Part shown: in pieces, positions 12,518 to 25,384 of the stretch | Position numbering within the stretch: position 1 is the stretch's first letter | How the letters are laid out: each line of letters begins with the position of its first letter | NCBI GenBank assembly: GCA_003550325.1 | Contig: QKWP01000071.1 | Coordinates: forward strand, 462,036 to 526,035 | Length of the DNA stretch: 64,000 bases | Direction: 5' to 3' | From: Gigaspora rosea | Lineage: Eukaryota > Glomeromycota > Glomeromycetes > Diversisporales > Gigasporaceae | Position numbers and translations under genes: made by a program | The notes under the pieces: generated by a model | What the model was told of the DNA's origin: nothing | Seen by the model: only the letters and a program-made list of their open reading frames with translations | Database searches by the model: none

Positions 12518-13665
12518 ATGGAAATTTTATTTCGGTGTTTGCTTTTTTTATATTTATTGGTGTTATTTTTTAGTCCTTGGATAGGTAGGTATGTTATTAT
12601 CTTTTGTAGATTTCTTTTTCTTTTAATTTTTTTAGTTATTAAATAGGGGTTAAATTTTTTTTTTTAAAGAACTTACAAAAATCATATTGCTTTATAAATA
12701 TCGTGAAGAAAATGTTATTACATCTTTTAATTGGATTATTGAATACATGTAAGTTTCTTTGATTGCATTTCTCCTAAAACCTAAAATATTCTTTATATAA
12801 CATAAAAATTTATACTGTATTTATGTTTTAAATACTGTAGATATTTTGCAACAACATTATGCGCATTCGGTTAGTCTCTAAAAAAGCAACTTTTATTTTA
12901 ACAAGATCAACTCACTTGTTATCGATTTTGTTATTTATTCAGTTCTAGTGTTTGCTATAATTCTTCTAAATCACCATAAAAACTTTAATCGAAATATCAT
13001 ACTTAATTCAGTATTGTACGTTGATTAATATTCGTTTGATTACTTTTATTATTCTCGATTCAATCCTTATATTTTTATCTTTTAGATTTTTATTAGGATT
13101 ATTATGGATCGGTATCTCTAGTAAGTAAATTATTATTATTATAATTACCAAAAAGTTTTTTAACATTTATGAGTTATTATTCTATTTTAATATATTCCAA
13201 TTTACCCGAACAAAAGTAACCTACGAATGCTTAACAATTCATGAATCATCTTCAATTCCGGAATTTTCATGTCCATCTTCCTATAATTATCAACCTTCAT
13301 CCCTTCTTACCTTTTGTTACATCCGATTAACAAACTTGTCATGCATGTGGTCTTTGTCTGGAATTTCTATTCTTATTGGCATTATCGGAATAATAAATTA
13401 TGTCAAAATCGGGTTGTCTATTCCATCACGTGTTGTTATCAAAGATACCGGTAGTGAAATTTTAGAGACAACAGATGTAATAGATAATGATTTCACAAAT
13501 TTCACTAGTAGTGGTGTTAGTGGTGAATTTATTGCTTATGTAGAGAATAGAAGTGATAATAATCTTAATAATAATATTAATGAGAATAATATTGTAAATA
13601 GAAGTTTTGAAAATATTGCCAGAGAAAATAATTTTAATGATGAGGCAAGAGATGATATTGTATGA
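12518..13665 (+). CDS. Tetraspan membrane protein, cluster copy 3 (six exons, 243 aa, Asn-rich tail)
   Basis: Exons: 12518-12584, 12670-12748, 12841-12869, 12943-13015, 13086-13120, 13217-13665; 732 nt with TGA. Introns keep the 1,2,1,2,1 phases of its neighbours. Two donors are possible at exon 1 (GTAGGT or GTATGT); I chose the one that keeps the cluster phase. The exon 4 donor is GTACGT, which alone keeps the frame into FLLGLLWIG in exon 5. Four membrane segments are predicted at about residues 5-22, 47-67, 80-97 and 132-155. The loop motif SIPEFSCPSSY and the LSCMW signature at 135-139 tie it to copy 2. The C-terminal extension after about residue 160 is long, polar and Asn-rich, and reads as disordered. 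It is the most divergent copy. Product function unknown. Confidence 0.83.
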
Positions 13666-16092
13666 ACAAATTTTGTAAATTTAGTATTTTTTTATCAATA
13701 TCAGATCTTTTTATTGTACATACAATATATATATAATTAATATACTTATTGCATATATGCATATAAACTATACGCAACATATAACATATATATATATATC
13801 AAAGTTTTAAATATTCTAAATTTAGAAACATTATGTCATAAAACTTTACTACGTTATTCATTTTTGTATATACGGAATAACAAAGCTCTCCTTACAGTAT
13901 AATAAAATATAAAAATTAATCTGCCAGGTTATGAAAACATTTAATTAGTTTTATTTATTGTTCTTCGTTGTAATTATGATAATTCAAGCATTGAGTAGGT
14001 GACCATCCGTTGACAAAAAAAGATATCCAATCTATAATTATCTACTATTCAAGTCAAATAGAAGTCTCTAAATATCCATTTATTCATTTAAAAGGTACAT
14101 AAATTTTCGTTTGTTCTTTGACACCAATCAATCCATACCGTATAAAAATTTTTTTCTTTTATACTATTATCTTTGAAGTTTATACTGATCCATCTTTTTC
14201 ATTTTTTTCTGTTATTTTAATAAAGATTCTAATTATAAAAGTTTCTATTTTTAACAAGACTTGATTTGTTGGTCTTTAAGCTTAATTAGTAAGTTATCAA
14301 TTACGAGTTATATAACATTTTATTATGTTTGAATTTGTACATATATAATAAAAATAAAATTTAGTCCCCTCATCTATTGCATACATAATCTAAAGAGGTC
14401 TGCGACCTTCCTTAGTTATAGGTCGGAAGTAAATCAACTTTAGCCTCTCCCCTCCCCGGTAGTTGTAATGTAGTACAGATATAATTGAACAAATTTTGTA
14501 ATATTATTCGCTTACTTCAATAAAGGAACAGAGGACAGTTCTTATTTATAAAAAAAAATAAAAATAAAAATTATTTTTAATGGAAAAAAAAATTTGAATT
14601 ACATGTAATATTTTATACGTTTATATACCATATAAGCACGAAATAACGCTCGTGGGCGTTATGTCGAAAATCCGAACCCCTAAAATAGCATATGGGGTCT
14701 GTTCCTTGAAAATCAAGTTTTGATCATATGATTTACTATGTCCCGTAAGGTCATTTTCAAGGAACAGACCCCATATGTGGTCTCGAATTAGCGCCCATTG
14801 GCGTCTCGAACTAACGTGCATCTCAATATGCCCTACTAATTTAATTTACTTTCATTTTAATACTAAACTTTGTTATTGAAAATCCCAAACTAAGTTTCGG
14901 TAATTTGGGATTCTGCAGAAGACGAAACTATCGGGTTTGGATGACACCACTATGTTATACATAAATAAAAAGTACCCCGAAACTAAGTTTGGTACTAAGT
15001 AGACCTATTTTCGAACTCTGACAAAAGTTGTTCTTCACATTGAAAAAATATGTTTACTTAATACAAAACCTAGTTACGGTGTATTTTTTCAAATCTTATT
15101 AGGTCAAAAATCAACCCTTATTTCAAAATAAAGCACAAGAGAATACTCGAAGTAACGCGCAGTTCAATTAATTAACATGCACATGAGTGTTATTGTTAAA
15201 TTATATATACTGTAGTAATACTGTATATTTTTAAGAAAATTTTTATTTACTATTAATTGAACTATATAATGCTTGTAAAATATCCAAATACATCTTTAAA
15301 CAATATTATTTTTTATTAATAGCAACATTTTAAATTGTTATATAAGTAAACAAATAGTTATATACAAAATTAATACATGGGTTAAGTGCTTAGAAAAGGG
15401 ACAAATCGACAATTCTTTCAAAAGATATTTTTTTATATAAATTAATTTAAAATAAGATTAGGATCATTTTTTTGTTTAAAATACTACTACATTAGTTTTA
15501 TTAATAAAATTTTGCAGTATAGCTCTTTAGACCTTTTTTTTTTGTCAATTTGATCACTTTTTTTAGCACCTTGCTCATAAAATCTATTCAAATATTCTAC
15601 TTGAAAATTATATATGTATTAGCTACTATACCTGCAAGTTGCTAAAAAAACTATGGTCTGGTGCAAAAAGGTTGATACACAATAACTAAAAATTTAAATT
15701 TTTTATATATAAAAGTTTTTTAGTTTTAACAATTTAATTACAATGCGTGACACCTAAAGACTAAAATCATTTCAAAAATTAATAGCTCTTAATATATAAA
15801 AGATATGAAAAAAAGAAAGCTGCTAAATTGTAGCCAAGTTAATTTGTTACATCTTAGTGGCTTTATTTTGAAAATAATTATTATATATTTTTGATTTATA
15901 CTACTTGAAATATGCTCAATTTTTATATGCTATATTAAAAAATTAACCTTGCTTGTGAAAATATTGACAAAAACATTTGTATGAATTTGTAAAAATTAGT
16001 CTATTAAGTACTGGTCTAAAGTAATTTGTTCTGACAAGCTAAAGTTTAAAATTTTTGAATTTAAGGATAGAGTGTTAACATTTTTGAATTCA
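13666..16092. other. Intergenic, no gene seen
   Basis: AT-rich sequence with TATATA runs at 13720-13800 and the hairpin at 14689-14777. The ORF at 14621 overlaps the hairpin. Nothing else supported. Confidence 0.6.
14689..14777. repeat. Hairpin, 89 bp
   Basis: CATATGGGGTCTGTTCCTTG and AAAAT are mirrored by ATTTTCAAGGAACAGACCCC then ATATG, with a 35-bp loop. Confidence 0.85.
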
Positions 16093-16100
16093 TATAAAAC

Positions 16101-16906
16101 TAGGTCTCCACATGGGCTGGGTAGGGCCGGGTAATGGAAATACCCTAGCTCTACCCATTTGTGTAAGGGCTTGACTTTCAAGTTCTTACCCTTACCTAAG
16201 GCTTAGAACTCAATACTCTAGCCCAGCTCTCAAAGCCCATGGGTACTTACAGGTTTTCACTGACCAGTTGTACCTATGCTTTTGATGCATTAAACTTGAA
16301 TAATTTATTTATTTCAAATACTTAGATTAATAATACACTAAATTTGTGAATATTCTCATAACAGATTTGATTTGAACAACCCAAAACTGATCTGGTTATC
16401 TGTTATAGTAATTTGGTATATGGGTCATAACCCATATAATAAATTTACTATAGCCAGATTAGTTTCAGGTTGTTCAGATCAAACCTATTAGGAGCATTGA
16501 AATATCTTATTTTAAATACTTAGATTAATAAATATTTTTTATGCAATAAATTAATGTTCTTTATACTCAACCTAAAATTATAAAGAATAGATATTCACAA
16601 ATTGATAGTTACTAGTATTTCAATAAACATTCTTTATTTCATGTACTTTTTAAAATAAAATAGATATCAGGTATGGATCGACATTAACATACATTAGTCA
16701 ATTATATAAGCTAATATTTACATAAAATATGTATAACAGGTATCTGCAGCACTACCCTCACCCTACCTGTCTGTGTAAGGGCCTATGTCTCAAGCCCTTA
16801 CTCTTACCCTAGGGCCTGGGATTCAATACTCTAAATACTCTAGTCCGGCCCTTCGTAGTCCTACCCACAGGTACCCATGGGTAGCCCAGGCCCGTGCAGA
16901 GGTCTA
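16101..16906. mobile_element. hAT-type element, about 805 bp, TSD TATAAAAC
   Basis: Ends TAGGTCTCCACATGGGC and the complement of TAGACCTCTGCACGGGCC. TATAAAAC lies at 16093-16100 and 16905-16912; the second copy overlaps the terminal TA by two bases, so the exact right edge is uncertain. Subterminal zones hold GGGTAAGGGC-type words. A hairpin occupies about 16366-16490. Confidence 0.72.
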
Positions 16907-16912
16907 TAAAAC

Positions 16913-18654
16913 AAATTGTAGATCAACTTTGTGTAACTGATATCATATGATTTACATGTAAACATTATATGATACAACCAATCAGAATTAATAATTCTTT
17001 GTATAACCTTCAAAAAAAATATTGCATTTCCAGAAAGCTTTGATTATATATAAAGTTGATTTTTTTTAAAGCAATATATATTGTAAAACTTTAATCTACA
17101 TGTTACATAAATTTCATACAAATTGGCTTAGTTATTAAAAAGTTTTATCAGAAACATTTTTTTTATTACTATGTAAAGATCCAATATACCACATAAATCA
17201 TATGAAAAATGATCTATATACACCCTACTCTTAATAGTAAATTATATAGTAGAAAGCTTCTTAAGAAATTATTAATTTGCTTTTACATCAAAGATTTGGA
17301 ATAAGTTTGTAAAGATATAGTATATAGTATTAATAGCTTTACAAAGTTGATTATGTAATGAATATTGAATTATACTAACAGATTTTTCATTAATATTCTA
17401 TAGATACTATCTAAGATAATGAATTTGCTATTGAAAAAATAATTTTGTAGTAAGATAATATAAATGATTGTTATACAGTAAAATATTAGTATAGAAATAA
17501 TTAGGCAAAGGTTTTTAATTGACATTTACTCTCTAACTTAATCTTTAAGATCAAGGTTAACCATTAGCTTGGAAACATTTTGGATAAATTTCAAGTAAAA
17601 AAGATCCTTAGGGCAAGATTCAGGTAATCTAGTTGAAAATCAAAGTAAGAACCTGTATCATCTGATTTATCCCAATGCCAGAACAAGTTCATAAAACGAG
17701 CAAAAGTAATGCAACGCATAATTTTAAATAAAGCTCATGCTCGTGAAAAATTTACTTTATTAATACTTGCTAAGATTTATTTATGTGAATGCTATACTAT
17801 TTATGATATTTACGAATAAAATAAAAAAAAAAACCAAAATGTTATGTCTAGAATTGCACGAAATAATGCGATTTAATCAAAAAATTTTTTTGTTGCATTA
17901 TTTATGATCGCTAGTGTACTTATTCTCTATAACACTATAAACTTTTTTATTTCTTAATTTTTACAATTAACGACTACAATATTATAAACAAATCTCGCAC
18001 AACCAATCCATTGTTTTAATAACTTTTTTTATGTTTTATTAGGGTTATACTCTAATTTTATTGATTGTGTTAATGATTTCTTTTTTTTCAAGATAGTTTT
18101 CATTGGTCTTTGGCATTACGGTCTGAGGAAACAAAGAACCTTTACTTGATTTGTTTGAAGATAAGTCTGCAGTTGGTAATCATTGTTTTTTTTGACCAGT
18201 CCGCAACTTGGAAGTTCCAATAAGGAGCAGCGTGATTGTGGTCTACTAATGAAGTTAGTAATAATAACATAGTATTATTTATTCATTATAAATACTAGGT
18301 TAATGCGTAACATGTGTGGCCGTAAATTTGATGTACCTTTTGATAAAATTTGTCGAAACTAGACAACAATCAGGTGATTGTTCAAGTTATTTGTATTAGT
18401 TGCGAACGCCTATAGATTTCCCACAAAAACAATAATAAATGAGTTTACTCCCTAACGTGACTTCACCCTAAATCACTAAAGAGTTTCATTGGGTTTCATT
18501 GGATAAAAATCACGGGGTAAAATTTTTTGAGTGTGCGGCGATCTATCAAAAGGATCATCAGCGATAAATAACCTTATTGTACGGGTCTTATGTGACAACC
18601 CGTGCTTTTTCATTTACTTATTGGCACGGGATTGTTACGTCAGTCACCGTGCAA
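16913..18654. other. Intergenic, no gene seen
   Basis: AT-rich. Short broken frames near 18090-18250 look weakly codon-like but cannot be assigned. Confidence 0.5.
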
Positions 18655-19160
18655 TAAGATAGTTATTATATGGGTATAACCAGTTACACACACGGGTTAG
18701 GGTGTCCAGGATTATGCGATGCGATGAGATAAATTATGCGGGCGAACTGAAATAAATTTAAAATTATGCGATCGATTATGCGATTTTTTTATTATATGTA
18801 ATTAGTTCTATTCTTCGGAATTTTTCGGACACTTGCTGAAAATTTTTACCTTCATTCATTTTCTACATAGGAACTTTTCGGAATTTACTTTCTGCCGCCC
18901 AAATTACAAATTAAGTATTGCCGGATATTGCCAAATGAAGTTAACGTATCCCAACAACCAATCATATTCCAGACACGTGATCTGAGTGCTTTTTTTTGTC
19001 GAATTATGCGAAGCATATGCGAAAATTTGGTAAATTATGCGCATATTATGCTTTCGCATAATCCTGGACACCCTAACACGGGTTCATATTTAAATCCCGT
19101 GCCTTCGGCACGGAATATGAACCCGTGTGTAACTTGGTTATCCCATACAATAACTATAAT
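18655..19160. repeat. Older foldback split by a MITE
   Basis: ATGGGTATAACCAGTTACAC then ACACGGG before the MITE mirrors CCCGTGTGTAACTTGGTTAT and CCCAT after it. Smaller CCCGTGC / GCACGGG hairpins lie at 18600-18645 and 19095-19115. Confidence 0.75.
18700..19073. mobile_element. Inverted-end MITE, 374 bp
   Basis: Ends GGGTGTCCAGGATTATGCG and its exact complement ending CCTGGACACCC, with TA on both sides. Subterminal zones repeat ATTATGCG. Inserted into an older foldback (18655-19160). Confidence 0.83.
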
Positions 19161-20712
19161 ATATCCATTTCTCTGAAAACATCTAGACAGATCCGTGTTG
19201 ATCCCTTTGTTCTGGTTAGACAATAAACAATCGTACTACTTATGCACTTAAATAGTAGATCAAGGGGAGTTTATTATAAATATGCGGTTTATTTGGGAAT
19301 GTATAGAATTTACGGTGAAAAAATTTTATGAATCACGAAGGATGTCTTATCTCAGGGCGCAAGGGATCAAAGGATTTTACTAATTCCTCCACGTTTCTAT
19401 TGGTTGGGATATTCGTACTAATTTATGATTACCTTCTGATGGATTAGGTTTGGGTTTGGGTTAGAGTTGGTAGGCAATACTATTGCAAGGAATATTTTTT
19501 TGCTAATACGCAAAAGGTTATAAGTTATGAAGGATCGTCGATTTGTCCAATCAAAAATGCGATTTCTCGATGACCAATAGAAACTTGGTTCTATATTTGT
19601 AAAGTGGTGCCTTTTTTTTTTAGCAACTTTTTGTCTTCAAATTATATTATTTGTATTAATTATTATTATTTATGCAATATATGATTACATAATTTAAACA
19701 ACTTATAACACTCATAAACTATAAAAACAGATTAAAGTTCGATCGGGAAACCCATTTAAGGAATAACAGATTATAACAGTTTGCAAAAAGGTGTGGCCTT
19801 GTGATTTCGCGATGATGATAGTGGAAAATTTTTCTGAGATTTAAATTCCCTATTGATCATATTTTTCAATCAATAACGTCTATATTTATTCGAAATCTTT
19901 AAAATTCTCTAAAATCTATTTAAGGATTCGATCATCTATTTTACAAATGTTTTATATACTGTACCTATGTGGGAAATCGAAGAATCTGGAAATTTAGATA
20001 AGTAAAAATTAAAATGCGGTCTCGAAAATTCAGAAAATCTAGGAAATTTAGTGAAATTTCCATGATGTGGTGATATGCGACCGTTCACACTTTTTTAAAC
20101 AGTTATAAACCGATTTTGAGAGATTCGATCATTGGTTGTAATTTTTTAGAATCGATTCCCACCTTTCCCTGGCACAAATCAAGGGGTACATTATCGTAAT
20201 ACAAATTAATTATCCTTATCGTTATATGATTTTGGTGTGGTTTTATTTAATCACACTAACTGCTCGGTAGATGCAAAAGAATGAACATTCGTCAATTCAA
20301 TGTATTTTACGCGCTATATGACTAGAAAAAAAGGTTTTGTGGGAATAAAACTTTTTGGCTGACATATTTTCATAAAATCAAATTTCATGAAATTAATTTC
20401 TCTAAATAAAATTCTGTAAGCTTGTCTAATATTGACTGTCAAAGGCATAATATAAAGTTCACCTGACTTATAATGTATCCGAATGGTTTATTACTGCAAA
20501 TACCTATATTTATTTAATTTCCTCAATATCTTTTTAATTTTATTGTACAAATAAAATTATTCGTTCAAAAAATAAGCTAAAATAAACCCTTAAAACTGAA
20601 AATAACAGATAATGGTTTTATTAAATTTGCATAGCTTTTCCATTTAACATTAATATGCCACTTTAACATAGGTGCAAAGTTGTTTGTCGGTTTTACTATT
20701 TAAAAAAGTAAA
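19161..20712. other. Intergenic, no gene seen
   Basis: Unique-looking AT-rich sequence with no open frame above 60 codons and no clear inverted ends. Confidence 0.5.
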
Positions 20713-20714
20713 TA

Positions 20715-21615
20715 CATTCAAACCTCTCTAAATGCACGTTGTTGGGACCGCGTGCATTTAGGGAGGGTTGCAATTAGTGAACATTAATAAAATCATAATA
20801 TGACTATTATCACGTGATAAATATAGCTTTTATAGCCTACATTTATGGAGGGAATTTTTATAAGTGGGCCAAACAATTAGTGTGCACTTTAATGATGCCT
20901 GACGCAACTCACGTGACCTGACGCAACTGCTCACGTGACCTTAAAACATAATGTTTTTCTGCGTCATGCGTCATGCGTCAGTGGCGCAACTTATGGTTTC
21001 GTCAGGTTGCGTCAAGGTTAGGGTACCTGGCATAGCATTCATTGGCATGCCACTATGGCATGCCAACTGAGGCATGCCTATGGCATGCCAAAATCTCAAA
21101 TAGATATTAGGCATGCCACTTATATAAAGTGCTTTATAACAAGGCTAAAATTACTTTTAATTCTAAACTTCTTGGTCCGGATCCAATAAGATTACAAGAT
21201 TTTGTATATATATAAAAAATATAAGAAATTGTAAAAAAAATATATAAATAACAAAAATTTACTATGACAATTAATTTTTGATCTTAAATAAGAATTTTGG
21301 CATATAATTTTAGTTATAAAACAGTTTTTAATGTTAAATATACAATTTTCTTACTTATACTATGTATATGTGATTTAATAGCATGCCAGGGTGGCATCTT
21401 GGCATGAATTTAAATAATTGGCATGCCATATGGCACATTAAATTTTTTGCTATGCCAGGTACCCTAGTCAAGGTTTTGTCATTCTTCATCAGCTGCGTCA
21501 AGCATCTATAGTGCACTTACAGAATAAAGAACATGCATTCATTTATAAGTCCCATTGCAGGGCTAGCCTTCCATCGTGCATTTAGAGAGGTGTTGTATTT
21601 AGGGAGGTTTGACTG
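20715..21615. mobile_element. Pogo/mariner-like MITE, 901 bp, TA duplication
   Basis: Ends CATTCAAACCTCTCTAAATG and its near complement ending GAGGTTTGACTG, flanked by TA at 20713-20714 and 21616-21617. Further in, CTCTAAATGCACG recurs on both sides. The interior has GACGCAACT/GTTGCGTC words and hosts a second element. Confidence 0.82.
21021..21465. mobile_element. Nested inverted-end element, 445 bp
   Basis: Ends GGGTACCTGGCATAGCA and TGCTATGCCAGGTACCC are exact complements, with TA on both sides. Subterminal GGCATGCCA repeats occur on both flanks. Inserted into 20715-21615. Confidence 0.82.
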
Positions 21616-22630
21616 TATCTTTGTACAAATAGATTCTTACGTCATATGACATTAAGCATTTTAAATTATCTAGACAGAATACTAATAGAGGCTATATTTA
21701 AGCCATTAGCAGCTTTTCTGCAATTTGATTGGATAAAAAATTTTTAGTGCTTAATTTTGCAAAATTTTGACTATTTTTTAAATATGACCTCCATTAGTAT
21801 TGTTCTAGACTAATACAAAAACCAATATTTGAGACATGCCAGATTTAATGTGGGGTGTAACATCTACCTATATGCAAATTTATTAAAATTGTGTGCACTA
21901 AATTTAACAAATTGAAATACTTAATTAGTAGTCCGCAAATAAAGGGAACAAATTTCATAGTAAAAATTGACGGGCATGTGACTATTACCTTATATAGTAA
22001 GTGGAACGTCATGTGCTTCAATTTATAAGAAAAAACTCTATAGTAAACAATTGAAAAATACTTGTATCTTATAATCTATCAAACCGATTTTTGATGATTT
22101 TACTACCATTAGAATCACAAGAATTTGCTCTACAACTTTCAATTAAGCAACAAGAAAGAGTTACTTAATAAAAAAATACTTTTATATGTAAGCAAGCCCC
22201 ATTCGCACACTATAGAAATTTACTATTAAATTCCGCCGTGATTTATTATAAAATGTCGATCATTTTATACCCTTTATCTGCGATATTCCACTTAAATAAT
22301 TCGTATTCTTCTATGAAAACCCGTTTTTGACTGATAATACGATCCATCGCTATATCATTGTTTAACACCGTAATTTACCAAAGCGTGGACCAGCTAATAA
22401 TGAACTAACATAAATTTATCAATTACACGACTAAGAACAGATTTATCCTGATTTTCTCTTTAAGTGAGAAAATAAAAGAAAATAAAGCTATTGGTCAGTT
22501 CTTCAAATCAAAGGATTATAACCTCCAAGTATCTCATTTGTACTTATCACCTGTAAATCATCTCTACTATTTTTAAGTAAAAGCTTAAATTACTGTAGTA
22601 TATATTATAAATTGTTAATCGTTGATCAAT

Positions 22631-24035
22631 CTAGGAAGAAATCTCTGCTGCATGCTCTAGTGTGATTATAGAAGAAGATAGTGTAACAATAGACGCTTCA
22701 TGGAGGAATGTATTATTATTTTTATGAGGAGGTAGAATTAAGGACATCATAGGCATATTTGGAGCTATTAATTTTGATATAATTGTGTCCCACATATTCT
22801 CTTCAAGAATATTTTTATAAGGTTTAATTTTCTTTAAAATATCTTCACCAGGAATTTGAAAGTATCTGATATGAGGAAGGCAATATTGAATGATAGCCTT
22901 TAAAGATTTAAAGTTCTCATCATTCCATTCTTTAATGTTAGATGGCAAGTTTGGAGTTTTCGCTTTTTCCCATAAATAACTTTATCCCAAATTTCAGATT
23001 CTTCCATTTATAAATCATCTCGTTTCAAAATAGCAACTAAAGCATTCTCTGAAAGAATAGTAAAAATCATCCGAATTAAAGACCATATTGGGATATTTTG
23101 CAATAATTTCGTTGCAAATGTTGCAAGGCTTTAAAATCATCATTAAGAAAGCTTGTTTTATAAACTGGAGAGAAATTTAAGCAAAGTCAAGATGCATTGT
23201 TATCAATAGGAATGACTGAAAGTGTTTAACTAATTTGAAAACATAAATTAATTAGCAGTGACCAAAAGATTAAATATAGCCAAGGCTTCAAGATTTTCTA
23301 AACAAACTATACCACCATAAATATATCTACATAGTAAATGTAGAAGTTAATTTATTTTTGTATTTCAGTACTATATATAATCCTTTAACTTACTTGATAT
23401 AATATTAAATACATCATTAAAAATATGAGTGTAATTAATTTCATTAACATTATTTTTCTTAATCACATTTGTTAATTTCCAAGGTGAATGTTGTACAATA
23501 TTGCCGAGTGCCAATTTCAATTCATATACTCTGGTTTTTGGAATTTATAAAAAAAGCTTATTTTTTAAAAACTTTAAAGCTATATAATTTTTGATCTACT
23601 GGTCTATTTTAAATGTTTTATTACCAAAATGTTCATTTCTTTAAGACAATTCCAACAAGCCCAAAATCATAAAAATCCAATTACATGATCATAAGAAAAT
23701 GCACTATCAAATAGATGATGCTTCTGAAATTGGTTTGATCTATATCAAACCAATTTCAGGTGCGTCACCTATTTGATAGCACATTTTCTTATGACCCTAT
23801 AATTGGATTTTTATAATTTTTAGCTCATTGGAATCGTGTTAAAGAGACGAGAAGTTTGGTAGTAAAATAATTTAAAATGGACTAGTAGATCAAAAATTAT
23901 TTAGCTTTAAAGTTTTAAAAAAATAAGTTTTTTTATAAATTCCAAAAATCGGAGTATATGTATAGCATCATATCCATATTCATTTTCGAGATATTGTGTA
24001 AAATTTTGTGAAGCTTGTTCAAGAAACTTAGTCAT
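22631..24035 (-). pseudogene. BTB-BACK domain protein, decayed and interrupted
   Basis: The minus strand starts with an ATG at 24035-24033 and MTKFLEQASQNFTQYL, an N-terminus like BTB proteins of arbuscular mycorrhizal fungi. A foldback element (23522-23967) then interrupts it. After the element come a degraded BTB segment (VNEINYTHIFNDVFNII, about 23470-23400) and a probable intron, then YIYGGIVCLENLEALAIF near 23345. The BACK region follows (FKALQQFCNEIIAKYPN, then SENALVAILKRDDLQMEES), in several frames. The last open part, 22948-22631, reads LPSNIKEWNDENFKSL, then IRYFQIPGEDILKKIKPYK and ends EHAAEISS. There TAG replaces the Trp expected in the family's AEISSWID motif. In functional relatives the BTB domain mediates dimerisation or Cul3 binding, and a Kelch or TLDc part usually follows; none is seen here. 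At least three frameshifts and in-frame stops make it non-functional. Confidence 0.8.
23522..23967. repeat. Foldback palindrome inserted in the BTB gene
   Basis: Arms of about 215 bp run from CATATACTCTGGTTTTTGGA inward to AATTGGTTTGATCTATATCA near 23745, then back. They carry the TTACCAAAATG and TTCCAACAAGCCCAAAAT module. Confidence 0.85.
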
Positions 24036-24156
24036 TTTGACGTACGATAATTCAATAGAACGTATCAGGTATGTATGTTCGTAATACTTTGGGATTGTCT
24101 ATCAAATCTTATCGAGTTTTTTGTGCTTTATACGGTAACTAAAAATTAGCATTTTA

Positions 24157-25185
24157 CTTATTTGCGCGGGCAAAAAAGGAAATCCGATTTTGTAAATAAA
24201 CTAAGTGCTTGAGATAAAAATTTAGGGTTAGGGCCTTAACGTTAGAGACTATAGGGTTATAATCATATCGGTTGATTTGATTTTTTGGGCCTTTTTCGAT
24301 AAACTGTTACATGAAAATTTGCTCCTAAGTGACGTTGAAAACTAACAAACGAAGCACTTATTACAACTAACAAAAGAGCTTCTTTGACGTCTAGACAAGT
24401 TAAAAAACCAATAAAACTCAATAAAAGAGCTATGCTAAGCTGTAGAAAGAAGTGCTTTTACCGTTTGTTGAAATATTCAGGTGTTTTAGGAGGGGAACGA
24501 TGGGTTTATGATGGGTTGACAACTTCAAGGATAAACTCAGAAGCAAATTTTTAAAAAACTGACCTTTTTAACACATATTTGGCTTATAATTAAATATATA
24601 AGCACCATAATTTTCTACGTATTTAATTATAAGGACGAATCTATTTGTAACAGCCTGTTACACGCTTATTTGTAACAGCTTTATTTATAACTCAAAATTT
24701 TACTATGATAACCCCTATTGCACTTCTAACAAAAAATGATTCTCTCGCAATTCTGTATTAATCTTGACCCTAACCCTAACTTCAACTTTACTTTAACATT
24801 AATATGGCCTTATTGGCTGTTACAAATAAGTGTGTAACATGCTGTTACAAATAGACTTTTTCTAATTATAAATACAAGGTTAGTTAAAAAGGCCGTTCTT
24901 ATGAAAATTCGTACTGTAATAAATTTTAAGTACTTGATAATTCTCAATCATGATTGGTTGATTTTGGGGTTGAAACAAATCGGCCGATATGGTAATGCTA
25001 ATATAAGTAAAATTTCATTCCCGTCATTTTTAATTAGTGCTCCAAGATCGATTTAAACATTAGTTTTTGCGTATTTTCGCTTTTTTCTTCTTTTACGCGT
25101 GTTCGAATTCTTCGGAATAGTCAAAATTTACGTTCTCTGATTGGCTATTTCCTCTCCAGGAGCTTGTATTACCCGCGCAAATAAG
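24157..25185. mobile_element. Inverted-end element with CTTATTTGCGCGGG ends, 1029 bp
   Basis: The ends CTTATTTGCGCGGG and CCCGCGCAAATAAG are exact complements. The right 180 bp and left 90 bp match, reversed, the shorter copy at 5549-5809. A further inverted repeat is nested at 24543-24908. No clear target duplication. Confidence 0.72.
24543..24908. repeat. Inverted repeat with TGTTACA units
   Basis: CTATTTGTAACAGCCTGTTA and CTTATTTGTAACAGC on the left mirror GCTGTTACAAATAAG and GCTGTTACAAATAGAC on the right. Outer arms ACTGACCTTTTTAAC and GTTAAAAAGGCCGTT extend the symmetry. Confidence 0.75.
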
Positions 25186-25384
25186 TGGATGCAAAAATTA
25201 GATGCAATCATCTTTACCTTATTTGGAATTCACGGGAATAAAATTTTAAAAAATTTGGTCAACATGATTGCGTGAACAGTAGACTTTAACTTTTCTATTT
25301 TTATAGCATTTTCGGGATTTTCTTGTGAGCTACTTTGCGAGCTTTGCTAAAACAATGCATTGCTCACTTTGACAATCTAGATCA

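Noticed and set aside
18928-19223. Overlapping frames of 82 and 62 codons
   Set aside because: Both run across the end of a MITE and its host foldback, so they are not genes.
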